Shown: one piece after another, positions 51,335-60,558 of the stretch
Layout of the letters: every line of letters starts with the position of its first letter
Numbering within the stretch: position 1 is the first letter of the stretch
The notes under the pieces: generated by a model
Database searches by the model: none
What the model saw: the letters and a program-made list of their open reading frames with translations, nothing else
Told to the model about the DNA's origin: nothing
Translations under genes and position numbers: made by a program
From: Actinomycetospora soli
GTDB taxonomy: Bacteria; Actinomycetota; Actinomycetes; Mycobacteriales; Pseudonocardiaceae
Assembly (NCBI RefSeq): GCF_021026295.1
Contig: NZ_JAJNDA010000003.1
Span: 62,001 to 126,000, forward strand
Direction: 5' to 3'
Length of the DNA: 64,000 bases

Positions 51335-51364
51335 AATCCGAGCACGTACTATCCGAGCACGCAA
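51335..51364 (-). promoter_or_regulatory. Shared nic operator, right arm
   Basis: On the minus strand the element reads TTGCGTGCTCGGATAGTACG then TGCTCGGATT, 28 of 30 identical to 40717-40746. CGTGCTCGGAT occurs twice with a 15-base period. It ends 21 bases before the nicX ATG. Confidence 0.8.
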
Positions 51365-51403
51365 GGTCTGCAACGGAATCGTCATCGCCGAATCGGACCC
51401 TGC

Positions 51404-52219
51404 CTACGTGCTCCCGCCGCGACGTGACTCCACCCAGTTCTGGTGGTGCTGCTCCCACGCCGGCGCACGCTGCCCGGGGTGCTTCAGCGGCAGCCACCGC
51501 GCCGCTCGGCCTCGCGCGCGGACGCGACGTTCGAGTCCGTAGCTCATGTCCCGACGCAGGACGGGGCGCGCAGCGCCGGTCACCGCTGCCAGAACGTCCG
51601 CGGCAGGCTGGCCCAACGTCACGACGAGGTCGGCTCCCGACTCCTCGAGTTGGGCCACGATGTCGCCGGCGTCCTCGGCGATCGCCATCCGCACCAATGC
51701 GCTGTCACTGGGCCGCTCCGGCAGCGCCGCAGGCGGTAGACCCCTGGCCGCCGCGAACGGCGTGTAGGCGCGCTCCATAGCGGCACCTTGCGACCCTGTT
51801 CCGTGCTTGACCAGGTAACGGCGATAGCAGTCCGTGAAGTACGCCTGCTCCGGCGGGATGCCGAGCGGGTCCAGGACGTCGCGCTGGACACCGCGCCCCG
51901 AGGTCCCGTTGCCCGACGAGGTGGCGGAGCCCCACGAGCGCTGCCAGCCGACCTGCTCCTTCCACCACTCGACACGATCTGCGGCGTCGGCCCCGTCCCA
52001 GAACACCTCAGGCTCGTCGTCGACGGCGAGAGACTGGACGTGCACCTTCCCGTCGGGACGGGCCCAGCGGACGTGGAGCGCGCTCGGATAGACGCCGAGG
52101 ACGAACACTCGCGCTGAGCCTGCCGCAGCCGGACGCGGTGGGCGGACGGTCGCGGGCCGGCCGAATGGGAAGACTTCGGTCACCCGCCTGATTCTGGAGC
52201 CTCGTCCGGCGCGACCCAT
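51404..52219 (-). CDS. Uracil-DNA glycosylase-superfamily-like protein
   Basis: The 271-residue protein has a segment ARVFVLGVYPSALHVRW that resembles the nucleobase-pocket motif of the uracil-DNA glycosylase fold, and a later LVVTLGQPAADVL segment in the position of the second core strand. It also has DPLGIPPEQAYFTDCYRRYL and a C-terminal LKHPGQRAPAW, which could be the leucine-loop counterpart. It may process DNA or act on a nucleotide, and activity is uncertain. ATG at 52219, with a GTG at 52183 (VTEVFPFGRP) as alternative. It sits between the nic cluster and the defence-like island. Confidence 0.55.
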   Translation of the reverse strand: MGRAGRGSRIRRVTEVFPFGRPATVRPPRPAAAGSARVFVLGVYPSALHVRWARPDGKVHVQSLAVDDEPEVFWDGADAADRVEWWKEQVGWQRSWGSATSSGNGTSGRGVQRDVLDPLGIPPEQAYFTDCYRRYLVKHGTGSQGAAMERAYTPFAAARGLPPAALPERPSDSALVRMAIAEDAGDIVAQLEESGADLVVTLGQPAADVLAAVTGAARPVLRRDMSYGLERRVRARGRAARWLPLKHPGQRAPAWEQHHQNWVESRRGGST

Positions 52220-52409
52220 CAGCCGCCCTCCGACGGCGATGCCATCAGGTCCACGCTGTCTAGGGTGGATGCATTGGGATCTTCGATCGACGCAGCGGCT
52301 CTGTCCGGAAAGCACCCTCCCGTCGATGCTGTCCGTCTCAGGGGCCCTCACGGAGCCTGCCAATCGGTTCGGCATGATCGAGCACGCCACTGAACGAGGG
52401 GGACGCACA

Positions 52410-53144
52410 GTGACGGACGACGATGTACGCGACGACTCAACTCCGGACGACGAGTCAACTCCGGACGACGAGCAGCAGAACGGACGAGCGCTCCGGCTGC
52501 TCGACCGCGCGATCGATCTCCAGCAACCGCTCGTAGCAGCTCACGTCCGCAAGCTCAGGGAGCGCCACCCCGACGAGTCCACACGTGAGATCTGCAAGAG
52601 ACTCGAGCGCCAGTACCTCGCGGCAGTCACGGGGTCGGGCGCGGCTGTGGGCGCCGCGGCCGCGGCGCCCGGCGTGGGAACCGCTGCGTCCCTCGCCATG
52701 AGCGCGGGCGAGACCGTCACTTCACTCGAGGCGGCAGCGCTCTTCGCGCTGTCCTACGCGGAGGTACACGGCGTCCAGATCGTCGACATCGAACGGCGGC
52801 GAACCCTGCTCCTCTCTCTACTTCTCGGCGACGGCGGCTCGACGTTCGTCTCGAAGGCGGCAGGGCGGACCGGCAAGCACTGGGGTCGGCTCCTGGTCGA
52901 CGCGATCCCCATGACGAAGATCAACCAGGTCAACCGCGTGCTTGGCGGACGATTCATCACGAAGTACGGCCAGAAGCAGGGGATCCTCGTGCTCGGTCGG
53001 ACCGCGCCCTTCGGCATCGGCGCGGGCATCGGCGCGGCCGGGAACGCCGCCGTCGGGTGGACGGTGGTCAAGGGGGTGCGGCGAGCGTTCGGTGACGTTC
53101 CCGAAGGCCCGGAGCACCCGAAGAGCCGTCACTCGAAGGAGTGA
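52410..53144 (+). CDS. Hypothetical protein with Gly/Ala-rich hydrophobic core
   Basis: The 244-residue protein starts at GTG 52410, preceded by GAGGGGG. After an acidic repeat (DDSTPDDESTPDDE) comes a helical segment ending in REICKRLERQYLAAVTGSGA and a hydrophobic Gly/Ala region (GAAAAAPGVGTAASLAMSAG). A second glycine-rich hydrophobic stretch lies near the C-terminus (GIGAGIGAAGNAAVGWTVV). The pattern is like EcsC-type proteins, but I cannot assign the family. It lies just before the defence-like island with the same style of ribosome site. Confidence 0.6.
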   Translation: MTDDDVRDDSTPDDESTPDDEQQNGRALRLLDRAIDLQQPLVAAHVRKLRERHPDESTREICKRLERQYLAAVTGSGAAVGAAAAAPGVGTAASLAMSAGETVTSLEAAALFALSYAEVHGVQIVDIERRRTLLLSLLLGDGGSTFVSKAAGRTGKHWGRLLVDAIPMTKINQVNRVLGGRFITKYGQKQGILVLGRTAPFGIGAGIGAAGNAAVGWTVVKGVRRAFGDVPEGPEHPKSRHSKE

Positions 53145-53211
53145 CCCCGCGACGGACCGCCGGGGGGTGATCGGGCAGCATCGCGAGCGAGATCCACCGA
53201 GGGGGTACGGC

Positions 53212-55527
53212 GTGACGAAGCTGTCGACGGTGCTGGACCAGGTCGACGCCGGGGTGATGCTCCTGCCGGAGTTCCAGCGCGGGTACGTCTGGAACCGGGA
53301 CCAGGTGCGCGGATTGATGAAGTCGGTGTACCGGGAGTTCCCGGTAGGCGCGCTGCTCGTGTGGGAGACCGAGGTCAGCGCCGATCAGACCCGCGGGGGC
53401 GGAGTGTTGGCGCAGGCCGGCGGACAGCGCCACCTACTGCTCGATGGCCAGCAGCGTGTGACGACGCTGTACGGCGTCATCCGCGGCCGCGCGCCCGGCT
53501 TCTTCGACGGTGATGCGAGCGCCTTCACCGGTCTGTACTTCAACGTGGAGACCGAGGACTTCGCCTTCTACGCGCCGATGAAGATGAAGAACGACGCCCG
53601 CTGGCTCGACGTCACGAATCTTTTCTTGGAGGGCACGGCGCCAGCCATCGGCCGCCTCATGGGCGTGACCACCGACCCGCAGCAACTGTCGGACTATATG
53701 GCGCGAGTCGCCCGGCTGCACAACGTCCTGAACCGCGACTTCCACATCGAGCAGATCACCGGTCCGGACAAGACGATCGACGTGGTCGTCGACATCTTCA
53801 ACCGCGTCAACTCGGGCGGGACGAAGCTCTCGAAGGGCGACCTCGCGCTCGCCCGTATCTGCTCGGAATGGGACCAGGCCCGGCCCTGGATGCGGCACTA
53901 CCTCGACGAGTGGCGCAAGCGCGACTACGTCTTCAACCTCGATTGGCTCTTGCGAACGGTAACAGCGGTCGCAGTTGGTCGCTCGCAGTTCTCCAACCTT
54001 GAAGACGTCTCGGCCGAGCAGTTCGAACACGCCCTCAAGGGCACCCGCGAGCACGTCGACCACCTGCTGGGCGTCGCGGTCGAACGCCTCGGCATCGACC
54101 ACGACCGCGTGCTCTTCGGCCGCTACGCCTTCCCGGTTCTCGCCCGGGTCCTGAGTCGGCGCGACGACGGACGCTTCCTGGACGGCGTCGAGGCGAACAA
54201 GGCGATGGCGTGGTACGTGCAGGCCGCGATCCGTGGGCGGTTCACCGGCCCGACGGAGACGAACCTGAACAAGGATCTCCAGATCGCGGACCGGGAGGGC
54301 GTCGACGGCCTCCTCGACTCCTTGCGCAAGCTCCACAAGGGATCGCTCGCCGTGCGCGCCGAGGACTTCGAAGGCGTCGGACGCGGCGCACGGTCCTATC
54401 CCCTGCTCTACCTCCTGACGCGCAGTGTCTCCGGCCTCGACCTGGTCGACGGGGCGCCGTTCGCAGGTCGGACGACGTCCCTCCACGTCCAAGAGATCTT
54501 CCCGCGCGCCGAGCTGCGGAAGGCCCGCTACAGCACCGGTGAGATCAACGCGATCGCCAACTTCGCGTTCGTCACGCAGGACTCCGGACGTCGGCTCGGG
54601 ACCCGCCTCCCCGAGGACCACCTTCCGGAGTGTTCGATCGAGGGCCTGCGGGCCCAATGGATCCCGGAGGACCGCACCCTGTGGCGGGTCGACCGCTACC
54701 GCGAGTTCCTGGCCGCCCGACGTCAGCTCCTCGCCGAAGCAGCCGACGGATTCCTCGGTGAGCTCGCGGCCGGCACGGCGGCCTGGCCCTCACCTCCCCT
54801 GTACGTGTTGGGCCCCGTCGAAGAGGACGAGAAAGGCCCGCGGGCGTCGCAGATCAGGGCGCTCCTCGCCGAGTTCGCCGAGCTCGGGTTCGCGACGCCG
54901 GCCGTCGACTGCGAGATCCCCGACCCGGACACTGGACGCACCCTGGCCGTCGCGGAGGCCTTCTGGGCGGACGGGTTGCAGGCGGGACTCGGTAACCCCG
55001 TCGTGCTCGAGTTGGACCCTGAGGAGGCCGATCTCGCCCGGCTCTCCGAGCTCGGCTGCGAGGTCTTCACCTCGGTCGACGCGCTGCTCGCGCACGCCCG
55101 ACGGCGTGGCGAGGTGGCCGGGGGCGACCGCACCGACGAGGGGACGGTGCACGCGAGCACGGAGTCCGAGACCGCGGTCGAGGCGGCCCACGATCAAGAG
55201 CCGGAGCCCGAAGCGGAGCCGCCGGTCGAGGGCGAGTTCGGGCGCGCTGTGCAGGCCGTGATCGACCGGTGCACGAAGGAGCTGAGGTACAACCCCCGCT
55301 ACTTCCGGGTGATGATCTCCCAGCACGGAGCGCTCGGGGCCACTCAGCGGCTGCTCTCGGCACCGGCCGTCAGCGACGGGTTCGTGAAGCTCTGGGAACA
55401 CCAGCGCCTCGACCTCACCGCGGAGGCTCTCGTGCTCGACCCCCGGTTCGCAGCCCTCTTCACGGATTCGGAGCGGAAGGTGGCACGGGCCCGGCTGGAC
55501 GATTTCGGCTACTCGGGCGCTGCGTAA
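53212..55527 (+). CDS. GmrS-like DUF262 protein with degenerate HNH region and island-specific module
   Basis: The 771-residue protein starts at GTG 53212 (GAGGGGG upstream). The N-terminal DUF262 domain has LLPEFQRGYVWNRDQ and the nucleotide-handling DGQQRVTTLY motif (near 77), as in GmrS of type IV restriction. A later stretch (about 420-500: EIFPRAELRKARYSTGEINA then IANFAFVTQ) aligns with the DUF1524 HNH region, but the usual HHIFP histidines read QEIFP, so nuclease activity may be lost. Residues about 545-633 are a module also found at the end of the SF1 helicase. A charged linker and a small helical domain close the protein. Confidence 0.85.
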   Translation: MTKLSTVLDQVDAGVMLLPEFQRGYVWNRDQVRGLMKSVYREFPVGALLVWETEVSADQTRGGGVLAQAGGQRHLLLDGQQRVTTLYGVIRGRAPGFFDGDASAFTGLYFNVETEDFAFYAPMKMKNDARWLDVTNLFLEGTAPAIGRLMGVTTDPQQLSDYMARVARLHNVLNRDFHIEQITGPDKTIDVVVDIFNRVNSGGTKLSKGDLALARICSEWDQARPWMRHYLDEWRKRDYVFNLDWLLRTVTAVAVGRSQFSNLEDVSAEQFEHALKGTREHVDHLLGVAVERLGIDHDRVLFGRYAFPVLARVLSRRDDGRFLDGVEANKAMAWYVQAAIRGRFTGPTETNLNKDLQIADREGVDGLLDSLRKLHKGSLAVRAEDFEGVGRGARSYPLLYLLTRSVSGLDLVDGAPFAGRTTSLHVQEIFPRAELRKARYSTGEINAIANFAFVTQDSGRRLGTRLPEDHLPECSIEGLRAQWIPEDRTLWRVDRYREFLAARRQLLAEAADGFLGELAAGTAAWPSPPLYVLGPVEEDEKGPRASQIRALLAEFAELGFATPAVDCEIPDPDTGRTLAVAEAFWADGLQAGLGNPVVLELDPEEADLARLSELGCEVFTSVDALLAHARRRGEVAGGDRTDEGTVHASTESETAVEAAHDQEPEPEAEPPVEGEFGRAVQAVIDRCTKELRYNPRYFRVMISQHGALGATQRLLSAPAVSDGFVKLWEHQRLDLTAEALVLDPRFAALFTDSERKVARARLDDFGYSGAA

Positions 55528-56009
55528 CCCCTGCGGACGAGGGCGAGGATCAGCTCACGCACAGCGGCGTCGTTCAACACGCGGTGTCCGGTGTCGAGCG
55601 CGCTGCGCCGTTCGGCGAACTGCGTGACGAGGTCGGCGATCGCGCGCTGCGGGACAGGCAACCCACGAGTCACGCCCGCCGTGAATCGAGCTGCCCTCGC
55701 CCGCATCCGTTGAGCTTCGAGACTAAGCGGAGTCGGCGATATTGAGGCTCTGACGACCGAACTCGCAGGCGTTGGCCAACTCCGCTGGAGCTCGCGACGA
55801 GCCTCGTCGAGCTCGCGCCGCTTCCACACCGGCATCGTCGTCGTGCTGCGCGGGATGGCGGCGATCTCGTCGCACACCGCACTCACCTCATCGGCGGCGG
55901 GCCGTCGACCGGCGTCAATCTCGCGCAGCAGCGTGTCGACGCGGCGCTCCAACGTGAGGGTCACATGGGAGGTATCGGAGCCACCGACGACGCCGTATCC
56001 GCGGACCAT
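55509..56009 (-). CDS. Hypothetical helical protein, about 166 residues
   Basis: An antisense-oriented gene lies between the two big island genes and overlaps the 3' end of the DUF262 gene by 19 bases. The product is mainly helical (LERRVDTLLREIDAGRRPAA, then ISPTPLSLEAQRMRARAARF) with no signal or membrane segment. I do not recognise it. ATG at 56009 is used, with a GTG at 56033 also possible. Being the only minus-strand gene there, it could be a small regulator or immunity-type factor, or unrelated. Confidence 0.5.
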   Translation of the reverse strand: MVRGYGVVGGSDTSHVTLTLERRVDTLLREIDAGRRPAADEVSAVCDEIAAIPRSTTTMPVWKRRELDEARRELQRSWPTPASSVVRASISPTPLSLEAQRMRARAARFTAGVTRGLPVPQRAIADLVTQFAERRSALDTGHRVLNDAAVRELILALVRRGYAAPE

Positions 56010-56142
56010 TGACCTATTCGGGTGGATCTCCACCCGCCTCGGCGCGACTGGGTCGCGGACGGGGCGCGACAGTGTCAGACCCGTCGCCTACGGTGATCCG
56101 CGGCGCCCACCCGTGGTGAGCGCCGGGCCGCGAAGGGGGACC

Positions 56143-59100
56143 GTGGACGCCGACTCGTCACGCTGGCACGAGATCACGCCGTCGGCGTTCGACCACGAGA
56201 AGCGCGCGCTCGAGCACCTCCGAGGGCTGCTCCCTGACCGACAGCCCTTCCAGGTCTGGACGAACTTCACCTTCACCTCGGACCAGGGCCATGTGCGCGA
56301 GGTCGACGCGTTGGTCGTCTGCCCGGCCGGCGTCCACCTGATCGAGATCAAGAACTTCCGCGGACGGCTCCATAACCGGGGCTCGATCTGGATGCTCGAC
56401 GGCGAGATGGGCACGAGCCGAGACAACCCGATCGGCCTGGCCATGCAAAAGGCGAAGGAGCTGCGGTCCCGTCTCCGTGTGGCAGCACGAGCGGAGCGCG
56501 TCGACATCCCCTACATCGGTGCGGCCATCTTCCTCGCCGAGCCCGGGATGCGGTGCGAGCTCGACGAGGCGGAGCGACACCACGTGTACGCGCCGAACGA
56601 TGCCGTCAACGACCTCCCGAAGCTCGGCCGCGACCTCCTGCTTGCCACACCGGGCCATCGCGCCCCGCAGCCCGACTTCTTCCGGCGCGTGCAAGGGCTC
56701 CTCGGCAAGGTCGGCATCGCCCGAACACGGCGCAGCGTGACCGTCGGGGTCTGGGAGATCGAGCCTCGCCCGTTCGACTCCGGGCCCACGTGGGGCGACC
56801 ACCACGCCACCCGTCCCGACATCCCCGGCGACTACCGCCGCATCCGCATCTATCTCTATCAACGCCAGACCGACCAGGAGTCGCGGGAGTCGGTCAAGAA
56901 CGCGGCCTACCGTGAATACCAGGCGACCCGCGCCATCAGCCACCCCGGCATTCTGGCGCCGAGTGAGGTCCTGGAGCACGAGATGGGTCCGGCGCTGCTC
57001 ATCGAGCAGCACCGCGACGCCATGCGGCTCGACCACTGGGTCGCGGAGCACAACGACGCCCTGACCCTCCCCCAGCGGCTCGGCCTCATCCGGCAGCTCG
57101 CCGAGGCAGTCGGCTACGCCCACGAGCGGCGCCTCGTCCACCGCGCGCTCTCACCGCGCGCGGTGATCGTCCAGCCGGACGGCCGGCTGCGCGTCGGGGA
57201 GTGGCAGGTCGCCGAGCGGGGACGATCGTCGACCAAGACCGCGCACCGGGTGCTCGCCACCAGTCACGCCGGCAACCACGTCGAGGCCGCGGCGTCCGGC
57301 TACCTCGCGCCCGAGTTCACGAACGGTGCCGACGGCACCGTCGCGATCGACGTCTTCGGTCTCGGTGCTGTCTCCTACCTCCTTCTCACGGGCAAGCCGC
57401 CCGCCACGGGGCGCATCCCGCTCATGGAGCGGCTCGCGACCGAGGACGGGCTCCGCCCGTCGACGGACGTCGCGGACCTCCCGCCCGCTCTCGACGAGTT
57501 GGTGGCCTTCGCGACGGCGCCGCGGGTCGCGTCGCGGCACAGCGATGTTGACGAGTTCCTCGCCTTCCTGGCCCAGATCGAGGCCGAGAACTCCCCCGCC
57601 GTCGAGACCTTCGATCCGCTGGATGCACGAGCAGGCGACGGGTTGCCGGGCGGCTATCGCGTGGTGCGGCCCCTCGGTAGTGGAGCGTCGTCGCGCGGGT
57701 TCCTGGTCGAACGCCACGGCCACGAGTCCGTCCTGAAGATCGGTCGCACCGCCGAGGCGGACGAGTGGCTCGTCGGCGAAGCCATTGCCCTCGACGAGCT
57801 ACGTCACGAGCACGTCGTGGCCCTTCGGCAGGGCATGTTCGCGCTCGGGAACCGCTCAGCCATCGAGCTCTCCTTCGCCGGGGATCGTACGCTGGCGCAG
57901 CTCCTCCACGAGGACGGCAGCCCCGACGTGGAGACCGCGGAACGGCTCGGTACTCAGCTCGCCAATGCACTCGCCTACGTGCACGACCACGACACGTTCC
58001 ACCGGGACATCAAGCCGGACAACGTGGGTCTGCAAGCCCACGCCCGACGCGGCCTGTCAGCGACGCTGTTCGACTTCTCGCTCGCCGGCGCCTCGACCGC
58101 CGACGTCCTCGTCGGGACTTACGGGTACCGCGACCCCTTCGTCGGGGGCACCGATCGCCCGACGTTCGACCGGGCGGCCGACCTCTACTCCCTGGCGGTG
58201 ACGCTGCACGAAGTGCTCACCGGCGAGATGCCGCGGTGGGGAGACGACGGCACCGACCCGCGCTTCGTCGACGAGGTCACGCTGTCGGAGGAGCACTTCC
58301 CGGGGGAGCATCGAGCGGCCCTGTCCACGTTCTTCCGCACCGCGCTGCACCGCTCCGCGACGAGTCGTCACCGAAACGCCTCGCACTTCGCGCAAGCGTG
58401 GCGGGAGGTCTTCCACGGCCGGCCCGAGGAACCCGAGATCGAGGACGAGACGGCCGAGCGCACGGCGCGTCTCGTCGTCCACGTCGACGCCCTCGCCGAG
58501 GTGCGGCGGATGGACCGCACACTTCAAGACGCTGTCCTGGACGCCGTGCGCTCCTTCCCGCGTCGTCTTCCCGCGTTAGTGCCGCCGCCCGGGGCGGCGG
58601 ATCCGCGCATGCGGACGCTATCCATCTCCGACACCCATAGCGGAGCGGTCCTCGCGCCCGCATCAGAGGGCGACGACCTCTTCCTTCTCCTGCGCGTTCT
58701 CCCGCACGACGAAGCGCGTTCCTGGGCCACGAAGCACGGCGTCACGATCAACGGCGTCTCCGGCGCGATCGAGCTACGCGACGTCGTCGAACTCGACCGT
58801 CTCGAGGCCGAACTCGAAGCGGCAGCGCACCGTGCCCCCGCTCTCCTGTTCGACAGCATCGACGACGCCGACCTGGAGCGGCTCGGGATCGACGAGCAGG
58901 TCCGGGGCGTCGCTCGCAGTCTCACCAACGAGGCCACGCTCCGCACCCTCCAGGGTTACCTCCCTGAGGAACAGTTCAGCGTCCTGCTCGCACTGGCCGC
59001 CGGTCGCACGCCCGACGAGGTATGGACCGACATCGTCGCGCCGCGCAGCGCGCCCGATCCGGTTGATCCCGACGACGTCGAAGCTGCGGTCGAACGCACG

Positions 59101-60558
59101 CAAGGCAAGCTGCTGCGCGTCGACGACACCTCCCTCGGCGACTACCTGGAACGCCCGATCTCCGCGTGGCGAACCTTCCTCCACCCCTCGCAGGAACGCA
59201 TCGCCTACCGGCCGTCCTTCTGGGGCAGCGCCCAGGTCACCGGCGGTCCAGGCACCGGAAAGACGGTTGCGGCACTGCACCGCGTCAAGTACTTGACGCA
59301 GCGCAAGCCGCTGCCTCCGAAGTCAATCCTCGTCACGACGTACACCAACTCGCTCGAGGCCGCGCTCGAACGCGACCTCCGGCAGATGGACCTCACTCTC
59401 GACGAGCTCGAGGCGGTGCAGGTCCAGAACATCGACTCGTGGACCCGCAGCATCGTCGAGGATGCGCTCGGCCGCGCCCCAACGATCGTGAAACCGGGGG
59501 ACTCCAACCAGCGTTGGAAGCGTGCTGCGCAGCGTGCGGGGGTGTCCGAGTCGCCGTCGTTCCTCGAGGCGGAGCTCAAGAACGTCGTACTCGCGCAGCG
59601 CCTGGACGACGAGGACGCCTACCTCTCGTGCATCCGCCACGGCCGCGGCCGCCCGGTGCGGCGCGGCGAGCGACGAGGGCTGTGGGCCGCGATGACCGCG
59701 TACCAGCAGGGCCTCGCAAGCGACCGGCTCTGGACGTGGGCCGGTCTCGCCGACAAGGCGGCCCAGCTCCTCGAGCACCGGGCGGCGCCACCCTTCCAGC
59801 ATGTCGTCGTCGATGAGGTACAGGACCTCCACCCCGCGCAGCTCCGCGTCCTGCGCGCCGCCTGCAAGCGAGGAACGGACGACATCTTCCTGACTGGCGA
59901 CCCCCACCAGCGGATCTGGAGCAACCGGGTTTCGCTGAAGCAGGTCGGGATCAGTGTCGCGAACCGCTCGTTCAAGTTGAAGATCAACTATCGAACCAGT
60001 GCCGAGATCCTCGACTGGGCCCTCGGCATCCTGGGACCAGGCGAACACGAGAACTTCGACGGCACACGCGACTCGCTCGCGGAGTACCGCGCGAGCTTCC
60101 ACGGCCGTCCGCCGGTTCTGGTCGGCTACGACTCCGAGTCCGCCGAAATGGACGCTCTGGCCGACGCTGTCCGTGGGTGGGAGAAGGACGGAGTCGCCGG
60201 CGAGGACATCGCCGTGCTCGGCCGCACGCGCGACATCCGAGACCGTGCGCGAGCCGCCCTCGACGCCGCAGGCATATCGACTCGGGGGGTCACCGACGAC
60301 GCCACCGACGGTCGAGTCTGCTGCGCCACGATGCACGGGGTGAAAGGCCTCGAATTCCGGGCGGTCGTGCTGGTCGGGGTGTCGCAGGACGCCGTGCCAA
60401 ACCGCTTCGCTGTCACGTCCGAGAGCCAGGACCCCACTCAGCACGAGCAGGACCTGCAGCAGGAGCGGAACGTCTTGTTCGTCGCGGCGACGCGAGCGCG
60501 AGAGGAGCTCCGTGTGACGTGGTCAGGCGAGCCCAGCCGTTTCCTCGGTCAGCGCTGA
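56143..60558 (+). CDS. NERD - pseudokinase - Ser/Thr kinase - UvrD-type helicase fusion
   Basis: The product is 1471 residues from GTG 56143 (AAGGGGGA upstream). Domain order: NERD nuclease-like domain (about 10-130; Asp55 in VREVDALVV and Glu68-x-Lys70 in LIEIKNFRG keep the catalytic pattern); a kinase-like domain (about 225-490) whose HRD reads HRA (333) and whose DFG is GEW, so a pseudokinase; a second kinase (about 504-770) with GSGASSRG loop, Lys532, HRDIKPDN (620) and DFS (644), probably active; a spacer; and a complete SF1 UvrD-like helicase (GGPGTGKT at 1034, DEVQD at 1224, GDPHQRIW, NYRTS, TMHGVKGLEF, VAATRAREEL). NERD plus kinase recalls PglW of BREX, and the helicase fusion sets it apart. 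Confidence 0.92.
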   Translation: MDADSSRWHEITPSAFDHEKRALEHLRGLLPDRQPFQVWTNFTFTSDQGHVREVDALVVCPAGVHLIEIKNFRGRLHNRGSIWMLDGEMGTSRDNPIGLAMQKAKELRSRLRVAARAERVDIPYIGAAIFLAEPGMRCELDEAERHHVYAPNDAVNDLPKLGRDLLLATPGHRAPQPDFFRRVQGLLGKVGIARTRRSVTVGVWEIEPRPFDSGPTWGDHHATRPDIPGDYRRIRIYLYQRQTDQESRESVKNAAYREYQATRAISHPGILAPSEVLEHEMGPALLIEQHRDAMRLDHWVAEHNDALTLPQRLGLIRQLAEAVGYAHERRLVHRALSPRAVIVQPDGRLRVGEWQVAERGRSSTKTAHRVLATSHAGNHVEAAASGYLAPEFTNGADGTVAIDVFGLGAVSYLLLTGKPPATGRIPLMERLATEDGLRPSTDVADLPPALDELVAFATAPRVASRHSDVDEFLAFLAQIEAENSPAVETFDPLDARAGDGLPGGYRVVRPLGSGASSRGFLVERHGHESVLKIGRTAEADEWLVGEAIALDELRHEHVVALRQGMFALGNRSAIELSFAGDRTLAQLLHEDGSPDVETAERLGTQLANALAYVHDHDTFHRDIKPDNVGLQAHARRGLSATLFDFSLAGASTADVLVGTYGYRDPFVGGTDRPTFDRAADLYSLAVTLHEVLTGEMPRWGDDGTDPRFVDEVTLSEEHFPGEHRAALSTFFRTALHRSATSRHRNASHFAQAWREVFHGRPEEPEIEDETAERTARLVVHVDALAEVRRMDRTLQDAVLDAVRSFPRRLPALVPPPGAADPRMRTLSISDTHSGAVLAPASEGDDLFLLLRVLPHDEARSWATKHGVTINGVSGAIELRDVVELDRLEAELEAAAHRAPALLFDSIDDADLERLGIDEQVRGVARSLTNEATLRTLQGYLPEEQFSVLLALAAGRTPDEVWTDIVAPRSAPDPVDPDDVEAAVERTQGKLLRVDDTSLGDYLERPISAWRTFLHPSQERIAYRPSFWGSAQVTGGPGTGKTVAALHRVKYLTQRKPLPPKSILVTTYTNSLEAALERDLRQMDLTLDELEAVQVQNIDSWTRSIVEDALGRAPTIVKPGDSNQRWKRAAQRAGVSESPSFLEAELKNVVLAQRLDDEDAYLSCIRHGRGRPVRRGERRGLWAAMTAYQQGLASDRLWTWAGLADKAAQLLEHRAAPPFQHVVVDEVQDLHPAQLRVLRAACKRGTDDIFLTGDPHQRIWSNRVSLKQVGISVANRSFKLKINYRTSAEILDWALGILGPGEHENFDGTRDSLAEYRASFHGRPPVLVGYDSESAEMDALADAVRGWEKDGVAGEDIAVLGRTRDIRDRARAALDAAGISTRGVTDDATDGRVCCATMHGVKGLEFRAVVLVGVSQDAVPNRFAVTSESQDPTQHEQDLQQERNVLFVAATRAREELRVTWSGEPSRFLGQR

